Assembly (NCBI GenBank): GCA_016708265.1
Contig: JADJGA010000012.1
Location: 407,001 to 471,000, forward strand
DNA from: Saprospiraceae bacterium
Lineage (GTDB): Bacteria; Bacteroidota; Bacteroidia; Chitinophagales; Saprospiraceae
DNA length: 64,000 nt
Direction: 5' to 3'
Under the pieces are notes generated by a model. It had not been told where the DNA came from. It saw nothing but the letters and a program-made list of their open reading frames with translations, and searched no databases. Within the stretch, counting starts at the first letter, position 1. Every line of letters starts with the position of its first letter. Made by a program: the position numbers and the translations under genes. Positions 49,639 to 59,825 of this stretch are shown here, in pieces.

Positions 49639-50301
49639 TTATTTTAAAATATAGTTATACGGGATATCGGTTACAAGAATGCTGTCAACAAATGATGTGT
49701 CTCTTGAGTAAATAATTAGTTTGACTTTGCTGTTTTGGGGCACTAATACACGCGAATTTATATATTTTGATGATCTTATTTCTCTGCGAAAATAATAGCC
49801 TGTTTTTCCATCTAAATATATATCCTGTTCTGTTTCAAAATGAATTGTGTATGTATTATCATTTGTGCTGGCACATAAAAAACTTAAGACTACTCCGGGT
49901 ATAAGAGAACAGTAGGATGTCAGATCAAATTCATAATCACCGAATCTTTCAGAATCAAAGAATAAATATTTTTCTGAATATTGCACATTATAGTTATGTG
50001 TATCTTCGTCCCAATATTCGGGAATATAATTCAATTTCAAATAATACTTGTGACCATTATTCTTTGAAAATATCATATCAAACCTGCCATTATTGTCTGT
50101 AACTCCTTTTTGTATAAGACCATTGTATATGGATTGACTACCTAATACTTCAAATGATACATCGATATTTTTCAACGGATTTCCTTTATCGTCTGTCACT
50201 TTGCCTTTGATACGATATCTTTCAGAGCCATCAAAAATAATCGAATTAGGACAAGAAAATCCTGTAAAAACTATTGTCATCATTAAGACAAAATTTTTCA
50301 T
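49639..50301 (-). CDS. Putative lipoprotein with carboxypeptidase-regulatory-like domain
   Basis: About 220 residues. The lipoprotein signal is MKNFVLMMTIVFTGFSC. It is followed by RIKGKVTDDKGNPLKNIDVS and GVTDNNGRFDMIF, the pattern of a CarboxypepD_reg-like beta-sandwich often found in TonB-linked surface proteins. The rest is beta-rich without recognised motifs. An upstream in-frame ATG at 50331 is rejected because it would hide the signal. It is paired with the OMP-like gene at 49054. Confidence 0.65.
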   Translation of the reverse strand: MKNFVLMMTIVFTGFSCPNSIIFDGSERYRIKGKVTDDKGNPLKNIDVSFEVLGSQSIYNGLIQKGVTDNNGRFDMIFSKNNGHKYYLKLNYIPEYWDEDTHNYNVQYSEKYLFFDSERFGDYEFDLTSYCSLIPGVVLSFLCASTNDNTYTIHFETEQDIYLDGKTGYYFRREIRSSKYINSRVLVPQNSKVKLIIYSRDTSFVDSILVTDIPYNYILK

Positions 50302-50342
50302 AGTTTTTAAATTTTTAACGTTAATGATCAATCAGTTATTGT

Positions 50343-50379
50343 AAAAAAATCAGCCCTTTCAAATTAATGATAAGGGCTG
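50343..50379 (-). terminator. Intrinsic terminator of pckA
   Basis: On the minus strand CAGCCCTT and AAGGGCTG (13-base loop) are followed by ATTTTTTT, about 30 bases after the pckA stop. Confidence 0.8.
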
Positions 50380-50411
50380 AAAGATCTGTTTATTGTTGAA
50401 ATTAGTCTTTA

Positions 50412-52067
50412 TTAAGAAATATCTTTATGTCGATTTGGTCCGGCAGCAAGAATCTCCTTTGGAATACCTTCAGCAAATAATTTGAAATTCTCAATATACC
50501 TTGAAGCAAGTGCATCATATTTTCGCCAGTAGTCCTTTTTGTTTCCCCATGCGTTGGACGGATCAAATACATCTTCTGGAACATTCGGACATGTTCTGGG
50601 TATTTCAAATCCAAATAGTTCATCTTTTCTGTATTCCACATTGTCGAGTTTGCCTTCCAGTGCAGCATTCAGCATGTTTCTGGTGTGACGGATCGAGATC
50701 CTTTTGCCGACTCCGAATTTTCCACCTACCCAGCCTGTATTTACCAGCCATATATTTGCCTTACAGGCTTCAGCTTTTTTCCTAAGCAGGTTGGCATAAA
50801 AATATGGGTGATGAACCATAAAAGGAGCACCAAAACAAGCACTGAAAGTTATTTCAGGTTCTATACCAAGTCCGAGTTCCGTACCTGCTATTTTGGATGT
50901 ATATCCGCTTATAAAGTGATAAATAGCCTGATCCATGCTCAGTTTCGCAATTGGAGGCAAAACTCCCTGGGCATCAGCCGTAAGAAAAACAATATTCTTT
51001 GGTTGTGATCTCACCATTTTTTCTTTCACAGCATTTGGAATGAATTCAAGTGGATACGACATTCTTGTATTTTCTGTCAGTCTCGCATCGTCAAGATCTA
51101 TTTGTCTTGACGAAGGATCGAATATAACATTTTCCAGTATAGTGCCGAATCTATAGGTGCAGGCATGTATCTCAGGTTCAGCTTCGGCTGACAATCTGAT
51201 TGCCTTTGCATAGCAGCCTGCTTCGTAGTTGAAAACCCCGAGATCACTCCATCCGTGTTCATCATCACCTATCAAAAATCTGGTAGGATCAGCAGACAGA
51301 GTTGTCTTGCCTGTTCCTGACAGACCAAAAAACAATGCTACATCATTATCTTTACCTACATTGGCAGAGCAGTGCATGGACATTACATCCTGCATTGGCA
51401 TAAGGTAATTCATTATAGTGAAAACCGACTTTTTTATCTCTCCTGCATATGATGAACCGGCTATGATGGCTAACTTGCTGCCAAAATTAATTACTATGGC
51501 TGTTTCACTGAGTGTGCCGTCGATTCTTGGATCGAGTTTAAATGAAGGAGCTACCATGACTGTGAAATCTGGTATAAAATCTTTTAATTTTCCAAGGTCG
51601 GTTTCTGAAATAAACATGTTCTTCACAAAGTGAGAACTCCATGCATGCTCAGTTATAATTCTCACAGGAAGCCTGTATTCAGGATCACCACCTGCATATA
51701 CATCCTGCACGAACAATTCTTCTCCCTGCCAGTATGCCTGAAGTCTTGAAAACATGGCATTGAACTTCTCTTCAGTCATGGGCCTGTTGTACGACCCCCA
51801 GTCTATGTTTTTGTCCGAGCTTTCTTCCATGACGAAGTATTTATCATTGGCTGCCCTCGCTGTCCATTTACCGGTGTATTTCTGAAAAGCACCTCCATTT
51901 ACAAGATTACCTTCTCCTCTGAAGACTGCTTCTTCGACCAATGCCGGAACAGGTAAATTCCAGTATATTGTATCAAGGTGAACGAGTCCATGATTTTCTA
52001 GCCCGTAATTGGCTTTATATGTTGAAGCATGTTTACTTGCCGGTGTTGAGAATTCTAAGTATTTCAT
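50412..52067 (-). CDS. pckA: Phosphoenolpyruvate carboxykinase (ATP)
   Basis: ATP-dependent PEPCK of 551 residues that interconverts oxaloacetate and PEP. Signatures are FGLSGTGKTTLSADPTR (P-loop/kinase 1a), LIGDDEHGWSDLGVFNYEAG with the metal-binding acidic residues, RFGTILENVIFD, GYTSKIAGTELGLG and WLVNTGWVGGKFGVGKRI. It is complete, transcribed alone from a region containing the octamer repeat block C, and ends at a good terminator. Confidence 0.95.
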   Translation of the reverse strand: MKYLEFSTPASKHASTYKANYGLENHGLVHLDTIYWNLPVPALVEEAVFRGEGNLVNGGAFQKYTGKWTARAANDKYFVMEESSDKNIDWGSYNRPMTEEKFNAMFSRLQAYWQGEELFVQDVYAGGDPEYRLPVRIITEHAWSSHFVKNMFISETDLGKLKDFIPDFTVMVAPSFKLDPRIDGTLSETAIVINFGSKLAIIAGSSYAGEIKKSVFTIMNYLMPMQDVMSMHCSANVGKDNDVALFFGLSGTGKTTLSADPTRFLIGDDEHGWSDLGVFNYEAGCYAKAIRLSAEAEPEIHACTYRFGTILENVIFDPSSRQIDLDDARLTENTRMSYPLEFIPNAVKEKMVRSQPKNIVFLTADAQGVLPPIAKLSMDQAIYHFISGYTSKIAGTELGLGIEPEITFSACFGAPFMVHHPYFYANLLRKKAEACKANIWLVNTGWVGGKFGVGKRISIRHTRNMLNAALEGKLDNVEYRKDELFGFEIPRTCPNVPEDVFDPSNAWGNKKDYWRKYDALASRYIENFKLFAEGIPKEILAAGPNRHKDIS

Positions 52068-52090
52068 AAAAAATATTAAGTTATAAAATT

Positions 52091-52285
52091 ATAGATTTAT
52101 TGAGTTATTGAGTTGTTGAATTATTTAGTTATTGAATTACTGAGTTATTGAATTACTGAGTTACTGAATTATTGAGTTACTGAATTGTTGAATTATTTAG
52201 TTATTGAGTTGTTGAATTATTGAGTTATTGCTTTATTCAATCATTCATTCACTCAATCACTCCATCACTCATTTCCAAATTATCA
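52091..52285. repeat. Octamer-period ATTGAGTT/ATTGAATT repeat block (C)
   Basis: About 150 bases of degenerate TATTGAGT/TATTGAAT octamers followed by CATTCATTCACTCAATCACT, immediately upstream of pckA. It belongs to the same family as the blocks at 39911 and 47387. Confidence 0.82.
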
Positions 52286-52310
52286 CATTTTCAAATTATC
52301 ACATTATCCC

Positions 52311-53528
52311 TTAAGCCCAATCTCTTACCAGCTTTCTTTCGCCGATATACAATTCATTTGGTGAATTTGGATCGATAGCCCATTTGATTCTTTCGATTCC
52401 GGTATTTATATCTTTAATACCACCGCAGAAAGAAATCCTTAAATATCCTTCCATTCCAAATTCAATCCCGGGAACAGTCAGTACCCTTACTTTTTCAAGC
52501 AAATAGGCAGATAGTTTCTTTGAACTTTTTTCATAGGCACTGAAATCAGCAAAAGCATAAAAAGTGCCCTGGGGTTCAATCAGATGCACTCCGTCAAATG
52601 CATTTAGCTGTCGGACAAGAACTCTTTTGTTGTTTTCAAGAGTAGTATTTAGACTTGAAACCACTGACTGGATTCCATTAATGGCACCGATAGCTGCCTT
52701 TTGTAAAAGAATAGAAGGTCCTGAAGTCTGATGTCCCTGAATATTGGACATTGCCTTGATAAGAGCTTTATTTGCTACAGCCCAGCCAATTCTGAAACCG
52801 GTCATAGCATATGCTTTTGAAACTCCATTTACAATTATCAGTTTTGAATTTTCTGAGAAATCTGTAGCATAATCAAATGGATTAGCAACAACAGCTCCAC
52901 CAAAAACCAATTTTTGGTAAATGTCATCCATGATCAGATAAATGCCTTTTTTCTCGGCAAACTGTACTATTTCACTGATAAATTCAGGTGGATAAACAGC
53001 TCCTGAGGGATTGTTAGGGCTATTGATGATAATTGCTTTGGTGTAGGAAGTCACATTTTGAACTATATCCTGGATTCTGGGAGTAAATGAACCGTCTTCT
53101 GGTTTTACAGGAACCGGAATTGCTCCGCACAACCTAACCATATCAGGATATGAAACCCAGTAAGGTGCAGGAAAAATGACCTCATCCTGAGGATCAAGTA
53201 TAGCCTGCAGGGCGACCATAATTGCCTGCTTGGCTCCACTTGAAACTATGATATTTTCTGGTTCAACAGATCTGCCATAGTTATCTCTTGTATAGCGGAT
53301 AACTGCTCTTTTCATGTCAGGACTCCCATCCGCAGGAGCATATCTTACTTCACCGGTATTCAGATGAGCTGCAAGTGCTGTAATAGCATCAAGAGGAGCT
53401 TTGCTTTTTGGTTCTCCTCCACCAAGATGAATAACAGGTTCTCCTTTAGCTTTCAGAATAGCAAAGGTTTCGTTCAGTTTCAGTGTTACTGATTCACCGA
53501 CATTTTTTCCGATTAAACTTAGACTCAT
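52311..53528 (-). CDS. Pyridoxal-phosphate aminotransferase class I/II (aspartate aminotransferase-like)
   Basis: A 405-residue fold-type I transaminase. It has GGGEPKSKAPLDAI near the N terminus, SSGAKQAIMVALQAILDPQD (cofactor phosphate region), INSPNNPSGAVY, YLIMDDIYQKLVF, and NGVSKAYAMTGFRIGW with the PLP lysine. The layout matches bacterial aspartate/prephenate-type aminotransferases, but substrate specificity cannot be read. It is complete and lies upstream of the repeat block before pckA. Confidence 0.9.
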   Translation of the reverse strand: MSLSLIGKNVGESVTLKLNETFAILKAKGEPVIHLGGGEPKSKAPLDAITALAAHLNTGEVRYAPADGSPDMKRAVIRYTRDNYGRSVEPENIIVSSGAKQAIMVALQAILDPQDEVIFPAPYWVSYPDMVRLCGAIPVPVKPEDGSFTPRIQDIVQNVTSYTKAIIINSPNNPSGAVYPPEFISEIVQFAEKKGIYLIMDDIYQKLVFGGAVVANPFDYATDFSENSKLIIVNGVSKAYAMTGFRIGWAVANKALIKAMSNIQGHQTSGPSILLQKAAIGAINGIQSVVSSLNTTLENNKRVLVRQLNAFDGVHLIEPQGTFYAFADFSAYEKSSKKLSAYLLEKVRVLTVPGIEFGMEGYLRISFCGGIKDINTGIERIKWAIDPNSPNELYIGERKLVRDWA

Positions 53529-53810
53529 AATTTTTATGTTTTAAGTATATGATTATCTGCATAGTATTAAATAAAACTAATAATAAGTCAACTTGTAAAG
53601 TCAACTATACGCAAATTTAATTTTATACTTTGTACTGTAGTAATAAAAATATAAAAATAAATCCAAAATTAGATTTGTGATAAATAATAAAAATAGTATT
53701 TTAATATCAGTATTTTATTAAGAATTGATTTACCAATAAGAACATGGATCAGTCTTTTAATAATAAAATCTAAGAACGGATATCAAATGGCTTTAAGTTT
53801 ATACACTGTT

Positions 53811-56774
53811 TTAAGGCATTAATATAATTTTCCCGGTGTAAACTTTATTTCTACTTATAATTTTAACTATATAAGTGCCATTAGCAAGATTTTCCGGTTG
53901 CCAATATAATTCCTGATCTCCTGAGGAATAATTTTGCTCATCAACCAGCTTTTTTACCAAATTTCCCTGAACAGTCCAAATAGAGATACTTAATTGTAAA
54001 TCTTTTGTATTTGATAAACTGATACATGTCTCCTTATTAGCAGGATTAGGAAAGATAGATATATTGGAAAAAGAAGGTTCTTCTGATTCATGAATTCCAG
54101 TTGGATCATATAAAAGAACGGCATCTGCCCAATCTGCATGATCACTGTTTATTCCATCACCACCATCTGAAGCCACTAATTTCAATTCGTTTACTTCACT
54201 TACATTAAGATTAATATGAATGCTATCACCTTTATACAAAACTTTGGTTTTAGTCATCAGGACATTATCTCCATACACCTCAAAAACAACACTGCCGGCA
54301 GAGCCAACTTCATCATCAACTCCAACAACGCATTTAAAGCCGGAATATATCTTGTCAAGGCAGTAAACAATTTCAGAAGGTGCATGTGTGCCAATACCTT
54401 TAGTGAATTTGGTACCGGCAACTGATATGGTTTGCCCGTCTATGCTTTCATCGATATGAATTGTACCATAACCTAACTTTGAATTACACCAAACAATCTC
54501 ACTAAGATACGTTATGGGCTGCGGAGGATCTGTTTTAGCAGATACTATATTGCTCTCAGGTGAAATATTACCAAAAAGGTCAGATGATTTAACAAAAAGG
54601 GAATATTCTGAATCAGATGAAAGATTTTTTACTGTAAATGAAAGTTCATTTGAACTTCCTTTGTACACACCATTGCAATAAACCTGATATTCAGTAATTG
54701 CCACATTGTCTGTCCCTGCCTCCCATTTGAGTGAGATTGTCGATGAAGAAACACCATTTACAATCAGATTAAGAGGTTTTGTTGGTGGGACTTCGTCTAC
54801 TAAAGTTCCTTTAGCTACAAGTTTTGGATTACCCCAGTTTACCTTACCGACTTCAGTATTGTAGCTTACACGTCGAGTGCCTAAAACAATATACTGACAA
54901 CCAGTAATATCGATAGAAATTTGTTTTTTCCCGTCTCCGGGTTTAATGGTTCCGGTCGAAAGGAGTTTTTTGCTTTTTTTTATTCCTCCATATACTACAA
55001 ATTCAACAGGTCCCCCGGGTGAATTATTTTTATTGTATCCAACATCACAAAGCAAACGGATATAGTGTTGATTTAGTTCGTACCTTATGCTGCTCTGATC
55101 CCGAACACCTAATCCTTTTCCATAAATTTTATCTCCGATAGTGATATCATTTCCATCATAATTCCGGTCAATATTCACTTTGTCATTCATTCTTCCTTTG
55201 CCATAAATCCAGGTCAGATCTGTTAAATCGTAAAGACCCGGAACCAACTGATCACCTTGAGGTGTAATTGTGAGTTCTGTGGCATCGAGAACAGGTAAAT
55301 TGTTTCCAACAGAACCAATAGTCTCGACTGTTGCCGTCTGTCCTGAAGATATTGGTACTTCAACATAAGAGATGGTTTTTCCATTTAAGTAAATGACCAG
55401 GGCATCTTTTGGAACCCCATTTACATTTAGCTGAGTATAATTGCCATAAAACTGTGCATGCCATTTGAAAGGTTCACCGGTATTGAGTGTAATAGTGGTT
55501 TTAGTATTGCCATCATGTTTAATATAAATGTCGCGTCCAGCAAAGGGAAGGTGATTTAACTCAATCCAGCTCACATCTGGAATTTTCAAACGGGGAATTG
55601 TGCCAAGAATGCTATCCGGGCCATCAGGATCTACACCCATCATTCCCGATATAATACTGCTTATGCATGTGAATGAAACTTCAGGATAGGTAGAATGACT
55701 TTTAAGTATGTTATTCAGATATTTCCAACCAAGATCGTTTTTTCCGTGATTGTAAAAAGTTTCTGGCAAATAAGTCTGAGCCTCAATGTTTAATGGATTT
55801 GAAGTTTGATTTTGAGCCGTGATGCTTGAGTCGATAAAGTTAAGATAAGTTTCAGTTCTTAAGCCCTGGTCTCCGATCAATGTCATTGGGATAAAAAAAC
55901 TTGCTTCTTTTCCCCAATTGATCTGGCCATTGGTATATCTGTCCACTCCATTCACATATAAGCCGGAAATTGTATCATAATGATAAGTTTCGAAAAATGA
56001 CCGAAGGTATTTTGCCTTTTCAAGAAATTCCTCAGATTCAGAGAAAAGTCCCTTTTTTGACAGAATTGCTGCCATGGATAATAATGCCTGGTATTGAGTT
56101 CCGAGTGCATCTCCTGATGATATATTCTGAATGTCTGGATCAGGGAATTCAAAATATGAAGAATGCTGTATTTCTTCATCAGCAATTTTATCAAAGTTAA
56201 AATCCTGATAGTGCATAAATCCCTCTGAAAAATCATGGAGGTGAGTATAAAATTCAAAAAATTCTCCGGATATCCATTTTGGATCATTAGTCCAGAGAAA
56301 TTGATTATAACAACGCCATGCCATATCAAATGCTGTAGGTAAAGTTCTCCATTGACAACTGCCAAACTGAACTCCATTGTTAGTTTCTTGTATCAAAGGA
56401 TCAATATTATAATAGTAATGCCAGCGAGGCCAGTAATAATCTGTAGAGTTAGGTGCATGTCTGCGATTGGCACCCCATGCAAATGTATTCATCATGGAAT
56501 AGTTTTCATTTGTCAGTCCCAGTAAGTATCCTCCAACCAATTGATGCGCTACATCCCTGGTACAAAACTGCTTTGTATCCATTGCGGCAGAATAGCTCGG
56601 AATAATACAGCCTGGCTTGGATGTAAGAACAAATCCCAAAGCAGTGTTTTTTGCCCATGCAAAATTGCTGTTAAGGGTGGAATTGGATGAATTCAAAGTT
56701 AGTTGGCTGGATTGCGAATATATTGAAATTGCACTAATCAAGCAAATTGTTAAATACAATAGTTTTTTAATCAT
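53811..56774 (-). CDS. Large T9SS-secreted protein, helical-barrel glycosidase-like with two NPCBM domains and Fn3
   Basis: A 987-residue exported protein. The signal peptide (LLYLTICLISAISIYS) is followed by roughly 450 residues with RDVAHQLVGGYLLGL, FAWGANRRHAPN, WRCYNQFLWTNDPKW and YLPETFYNHGKNDLGWKYL, which look like an alpha/alpha-barrel glycoside hydrolase; I cannot name the family. An NPCBM domain (about 520-656), a fibronectin-III domain (661-748), a second NPCBM domain (753-888) and a T9SS sorting domain (905-987) follow. NPCBM modules usually accompany glycosidases that act on complex glycans, so polysaccharide degradation at the cell surface is inferred. Confidence 0.75.
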   Translation of the reverse strand: MIKKLLYLTICLISAISIYSQSSQLTLNSSNSTLNSNFAWAKNTALGFVLTSKPGCIIPSYSAAMDTKQFCTRDVAHQLVGGYLLGLTNENYSMMNTFAWGANRRHAPNSTDYYWPRWHYYYNIDPLIQETNNGVQFGSCQWRTLPTAFDMAWRCYNQFLWTNDPKWISGEFFEFYTHLHDFSEGFMHYQDFNFDKIADEEIQHSSYFEFPDPDIQNISSGDALGTQYQALLSMAAILSKKGLFSESEEFLEKAKYLRSFFETYHYDTISGLYVNGVDRYTNGQINWGKEASFFIPMTLIGDQGLRTETYLNFIDSSITAQNQTSNPLNIEAQTYLPETFYNHGKNDLGWKYLNNILKSHSTYPEVSFTCISSIISGMMGVDPDGPDSILGTIPRLKIPDVSWIELNHLPFAGRDIYIKHDGNTKTTITLNTGEPFKWHAQFYGNYTQLNVNGVPKDALVIYLNGKTISYVEVPISSGQTATVETIGSVGNNLPVLDATELTITPQGDQLVPGLYDLTDLTWIYGKGRMNDKVNIDRNYDGNDITIGDKIYGKGLGVRDQSSIRYELNQHYIRLLCDVGYNKNNSPGGPVEFVVYGGIKKSKKLLSTGTIKPGDGKKQISIDITGCQYIVLGTRRVSYNTEVGKVNWGNPKLVAKGTLVDEVPPTKPLNLIVNGVSSSTISLKWEAGTDNVAITEYQVYCNGVYKGSSNELSFTVKNLSSDSEYSLFVKSSDLFGNISPESNIVSAKTDPPQPITYLSEIVWCNSKLGYGTIHIDESIDGQTISVAGTKFTKGIGTHAPSEIVYCLDKIYSGFKCVVGVDDEVGSAGSVVFEVYGDNVLMTKTKVLYKGDSIHINLNVSEVNELKLVASDGGDGINSDHADWADAVLLYDPTGIHESEEPSFSNISIFPNPANKETCISLSNTKDLQLSISIWTVQGNLVKKLVDEQNYSSGDQELYWQPENLANGTYIVKIISRNKVYTGKIILMP

Positions 56775-57344
56775 CGGTATTAATATTTAAATATTATACA
56801 AAAAAAATGAATTTAAGATAATCTGAGATTTTAATCAAATGATTTTCAATGTTGTTTTTAATAATCAACGAGAACTGACATTAAAAATCATAGATGAGCC
56901 AATATTTGGTTTACGAATATCAAATTTATATTAAAGATTTTACATAATCAAGAAAAAACAGATTTAGTAATTTCCAATCATAACATTTTATTATTGATGT
57001 TTTAGACTTTTCATTGTGTAAATCTATATAAGACAAAAACTTAAATAAAAACCTCTGTAGTTAAATAGAATTATTATAGATTATTTATATTTAGAAAATA
57101 TGTGTTAAATTTTTTTTCAAAAAGTTCAAATTTGAATATTATTGTAAAACTATTTGACAATAATTCGCTTTGACCGCAAGTGGTTTTTGTTTTATTCATC
57201 ATCCAGACGAGATCATTTTATTTTTTTTCAAAGAGTGAGAGAATTTTTTTAAGAAGTATTAAGACGCAATCTCATTATAAACTATTACATTACGGCATCT
57301 TATGATGCCCACAGAATTTTTTATTGTTTTAAAACCATTAAATT
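56775..57344. other. 570-bp AT-rich divergent intergenic region
   Basis: It separates two divergently transcribed T9SS genes. No gene, terminator or strong repeat was recognised; promoters for both genes should lie here but none matches the consensus well. Confidence 0.55.
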
Positions 57345-59543
57345 ATGAAAAGATCATTTCATTTCTTTAAAGCTATGTGTGTCATTTTATCAATGATACT
57401 CGTTTCAGAAGTTTATTCACAAAACAACACGCTGGCAGGCTTCAGTTTGTCTACAACCTATGCTGAGATACCTGACGGTCCAACATACGACATTACTGGC
57501 TCAATCACTTTGGAAGCCTGGATTTTTCCAACCACATGGAGGGCAATGCATCAGGGTCAGGTTATTAGTAAAATTGAAGAGTCATCGAATTCCGGTTACT
57601 TTCTTGGAGTAGGTGACGGTGGAAATATAAAATTTGTTTTTATTGACGGATCAAATTTTAAAGTTATCAGCACTTCTTCCAATCCGCTATCACTAAATTC
57701 CTGGCAACACATTGCAGCAGTTTATGACGGGTCCAAAATGTATATTTATGTAAATGGCCAGTTAATTACTGACGGAAATTATAGTGGTAGTATTGCTGCA
57801 AATAACAGGCCAGTTGGTATTGGCAGGGCAAACGAAGACACAGACAGATATTATGTAGGGAAAATTGATGAAGTCAGAATTTGGAATACTGCAATAACTG
57901 GCGAAACAATTTACACCTGGTACAACAATACTCTTGGAACATGTCACCCCAATTATGCAAACCTTGTCGGTTATTACGAATGTGATGACGATAATCCTGC
58001 AACAACACTCCAGGCTACCGTAGGTACGAATGGTACGGTTAATTCTGCTTATTACGAATCAGCTAACAATTCCTCCTTCCTTGGCTCAGTTACAGGGTTT
58101 AAATCTATAAATGCTGTACAGGCAACCACTGATGATGTTCCTCGTGGTGTATTAAATAACAAGATATTACGTCTTGATGTTGTCACACTTGGAGATAACA
58201 ATCTGACTCAGTTAGTATTACGTACTGATGGCACAACCAATATCGCTGATATTGAGAATGCCAGGATCTGGGCAACAGGTACCAGTAATACTTTCAGTAC
58301 TACAACACAGTTTGGCAGTACTATTGCAACACCACCCGCCTCCGGTACTGATATGATTTTTACAGGCACATATAACATGACAGGGTGCAATACATATTAT
58401 TTCTGGCTTACTTATGATGTGAAATCAAGTGCTACTTTGAACAATGTTGTTGATGGAAAGTTGCAAAATGCCACTATTCAATCTGTTGTCAGAACTCCTG
58501 TAATATCAGATCCTGCGGGTAACAGAAAAATAGTTGAATTAACTTATTGTAATTCAAATACAGGAGGAAGCTGTCAACACATTACCAATGTTGATTATGC
58601 AGGTATTAACAATACCACTGGAAACAGTGGTGCAGGTGGTCCAGTGAATTATACCAGTATTGTTGCAAATGTAGCTCGTGGAGCAACAAATGCTATTTCT
58701 GTTACAGTTAATTATTGCTGGAGTACACCAACTCTATTTGCTTTCATAGACTGGAACAGAAATGGTATTTTAAATGATGCCGGGGAGGTTTATACTATTT
58801 ATACATTTCCAACAGGCGTAGGTGGAACATTTGCGATGAACATAATTGTACCTTCAGATGCAGTATTGGGTAATACACGTATGCGAGTTATGTATCAATG
58901 GAATTGGAGCAATCCAAATCCTGATCCTTGTCTTTCGAATGGATTTGATGGAGAGGTTGAAGATTATACAGTGAATGTTTCTACAAGTACAACTCCTATC
59001 CAACTTGTATCTTTCAAAGGATATGCTGACAAGAGTGCAAATGTACTCCAGTGGGTAACAACCAGTGAGAACAATACTGATATATTTGTAATAGATCGAT
59101 CGGAAAACGGTTCAGATTGGAAAGCAGTAGCGGAAGTTAAGGCTGCAGGAGAAAGCAGGAACAAGATCAACTACAAAGCAACAGATGATCAACCCCTGAA
59201 TAAAGCGTATTACAGGCTAAAATCTCTGGATATGGACGGTAGATTCCAGCTTTCAGATGCGATTGTGGTCGAGCGAAATAGCACTACTTTCAAACTTTAT
59301 TCAATAAGTCCAAATCCAAGTGATGGTAATTTCTATGTATCATTCAATTCTAATAACAATGGACTTGTTAAGATGATTTTGATAAATTCACTAGGAGTAA
59401 AAGTTTACTCTAAGGATTTAAATGTGAAAACTGGATCAAATAATCAAAAAATATATGTAAATGCTCTTGCAAACGGAATATATATTCTAATGCTTGAACA
59501 AGATGGACAAATTGATACTCAAAGAATTGTGATCAAAAAATAG
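57345..59543 (+). CDS. T9SS-secreted LamG / BNR-associated / GEVED protein
   Basis: A 732-residue exported protein. The signal peptide (residues 1-26) is followed by a LamG/concanavalin-like domain (about 35-195; SITLEAWIFPTTW, VGKIDEVRIWNTAITG). Next come a BNR-associated N-terminal-like domain (about 245-370; KILRLDVVTLGDNNLTQLVL), a GEVED domain (about 420-545; FAFIDWNRNGILNDAGEVY, GFDGEVEDYTVNV), a short linker and a T9SS type-A domain (SISPNPSDGNFYVSF to RIVIKK). No active-site residues were recognised. It is probably a glycan- or surface-binding protein. Confidence 0.84.
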   Translation: MKRSFHFFKAMCVILSMILVSEVYSQNNTLAGFSLSTTYAEIPDGPTYDITGSITLEAWIFPTTWRAMHQGQVISKIEESSNSGYFLGVGDGGNIKFVFIDGSNFKVISTSSNPLSLNSWQHIAAVYDGSKMYIYVNGQLITDGNYSGSIAANNRPVGIGRANEDTDRYYVGKIDEVRIWNTAITGETIYTWYNNTLGTCHPNYANLVGYYECDDDNPATTLQATVGTNGTVNSAYYESANNSSFLGSVTGFKSINAVQATTDDVPRGVLNNKILRLDVVTLGDNNLTQLVLRTDGTTNIADIENARIWATGTSNTFSTTTQFGSTIATPPASGTDMIFTGTYNMTGCNTYYFWLTYDVKSSATLNNVVDGKLQNATIQSVVRTPVISDPAGNRKIVELTYCNSNTGGSCQHITNVDYAGINNTTGNSGAGGPVNYTSIVANVARGATNAISVTVNYCWSTPTLFAFIDWNRNGILNDAGEVYTIYTFPTGVGGTFAMNIIVPSDAVLGNTRMRVMYQWNWSNPNPDPCLSNGFDGEVEDYTVNVSTSTTPIQLVSFKGYADKSANVLQWVTTSENNTDIFVIDRSENGSDWKAVAEVKAAGESRNKINYKATDDQPLNKAYYRLKSLDMDGRFQLSDAIVVERNSTTFKLYSISPNPSDGNFYVSFNSNNNGLVKMILINSLGVKVYSKDLNVKTGSNNQKIYVNALANGIYILMLEQDGQIDTQRIVIKK

Positions 59544-59825
59544 TGTTGTTTTAATAAAAATCAGAGGTGGTTTCAAAAAAAAAATGAAGGGGCTATCTTG
59601 AGGCAGTCCTCTTTATCAATTGTTTAATGTCATTTCAAGTTACAGGACTAGTTTAACCACAGATGTGCAACCTTGAAATAACATATATTTTTTGTCCAAA
59701 TCATTTTCTTACCTTCTCATCAACTCAGTGTCAAATTATACAGATTATAAACACTAATTCAAATTATAAAATGGTAAAACGAAGTTAAATTGTGTCGTAA
59801 TTTTGTATCTGAAATTTTCAATAAC
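59544..59825. other. 280-bp intergenic region
   Basis: No terminator was seen after the LamG gene. AACCACAGATGTGCAACC near 59655 resembles the CACAGATGACACAGAT tract at 39252. Confidence 0.45.

Noticed and set aside
50402..50668. Minus-strand frame of 88 codons at the pckA 3' end
   Set aside because: It is an out-of-frame shadow of pckA; the pckA frame carries all the family motifs.
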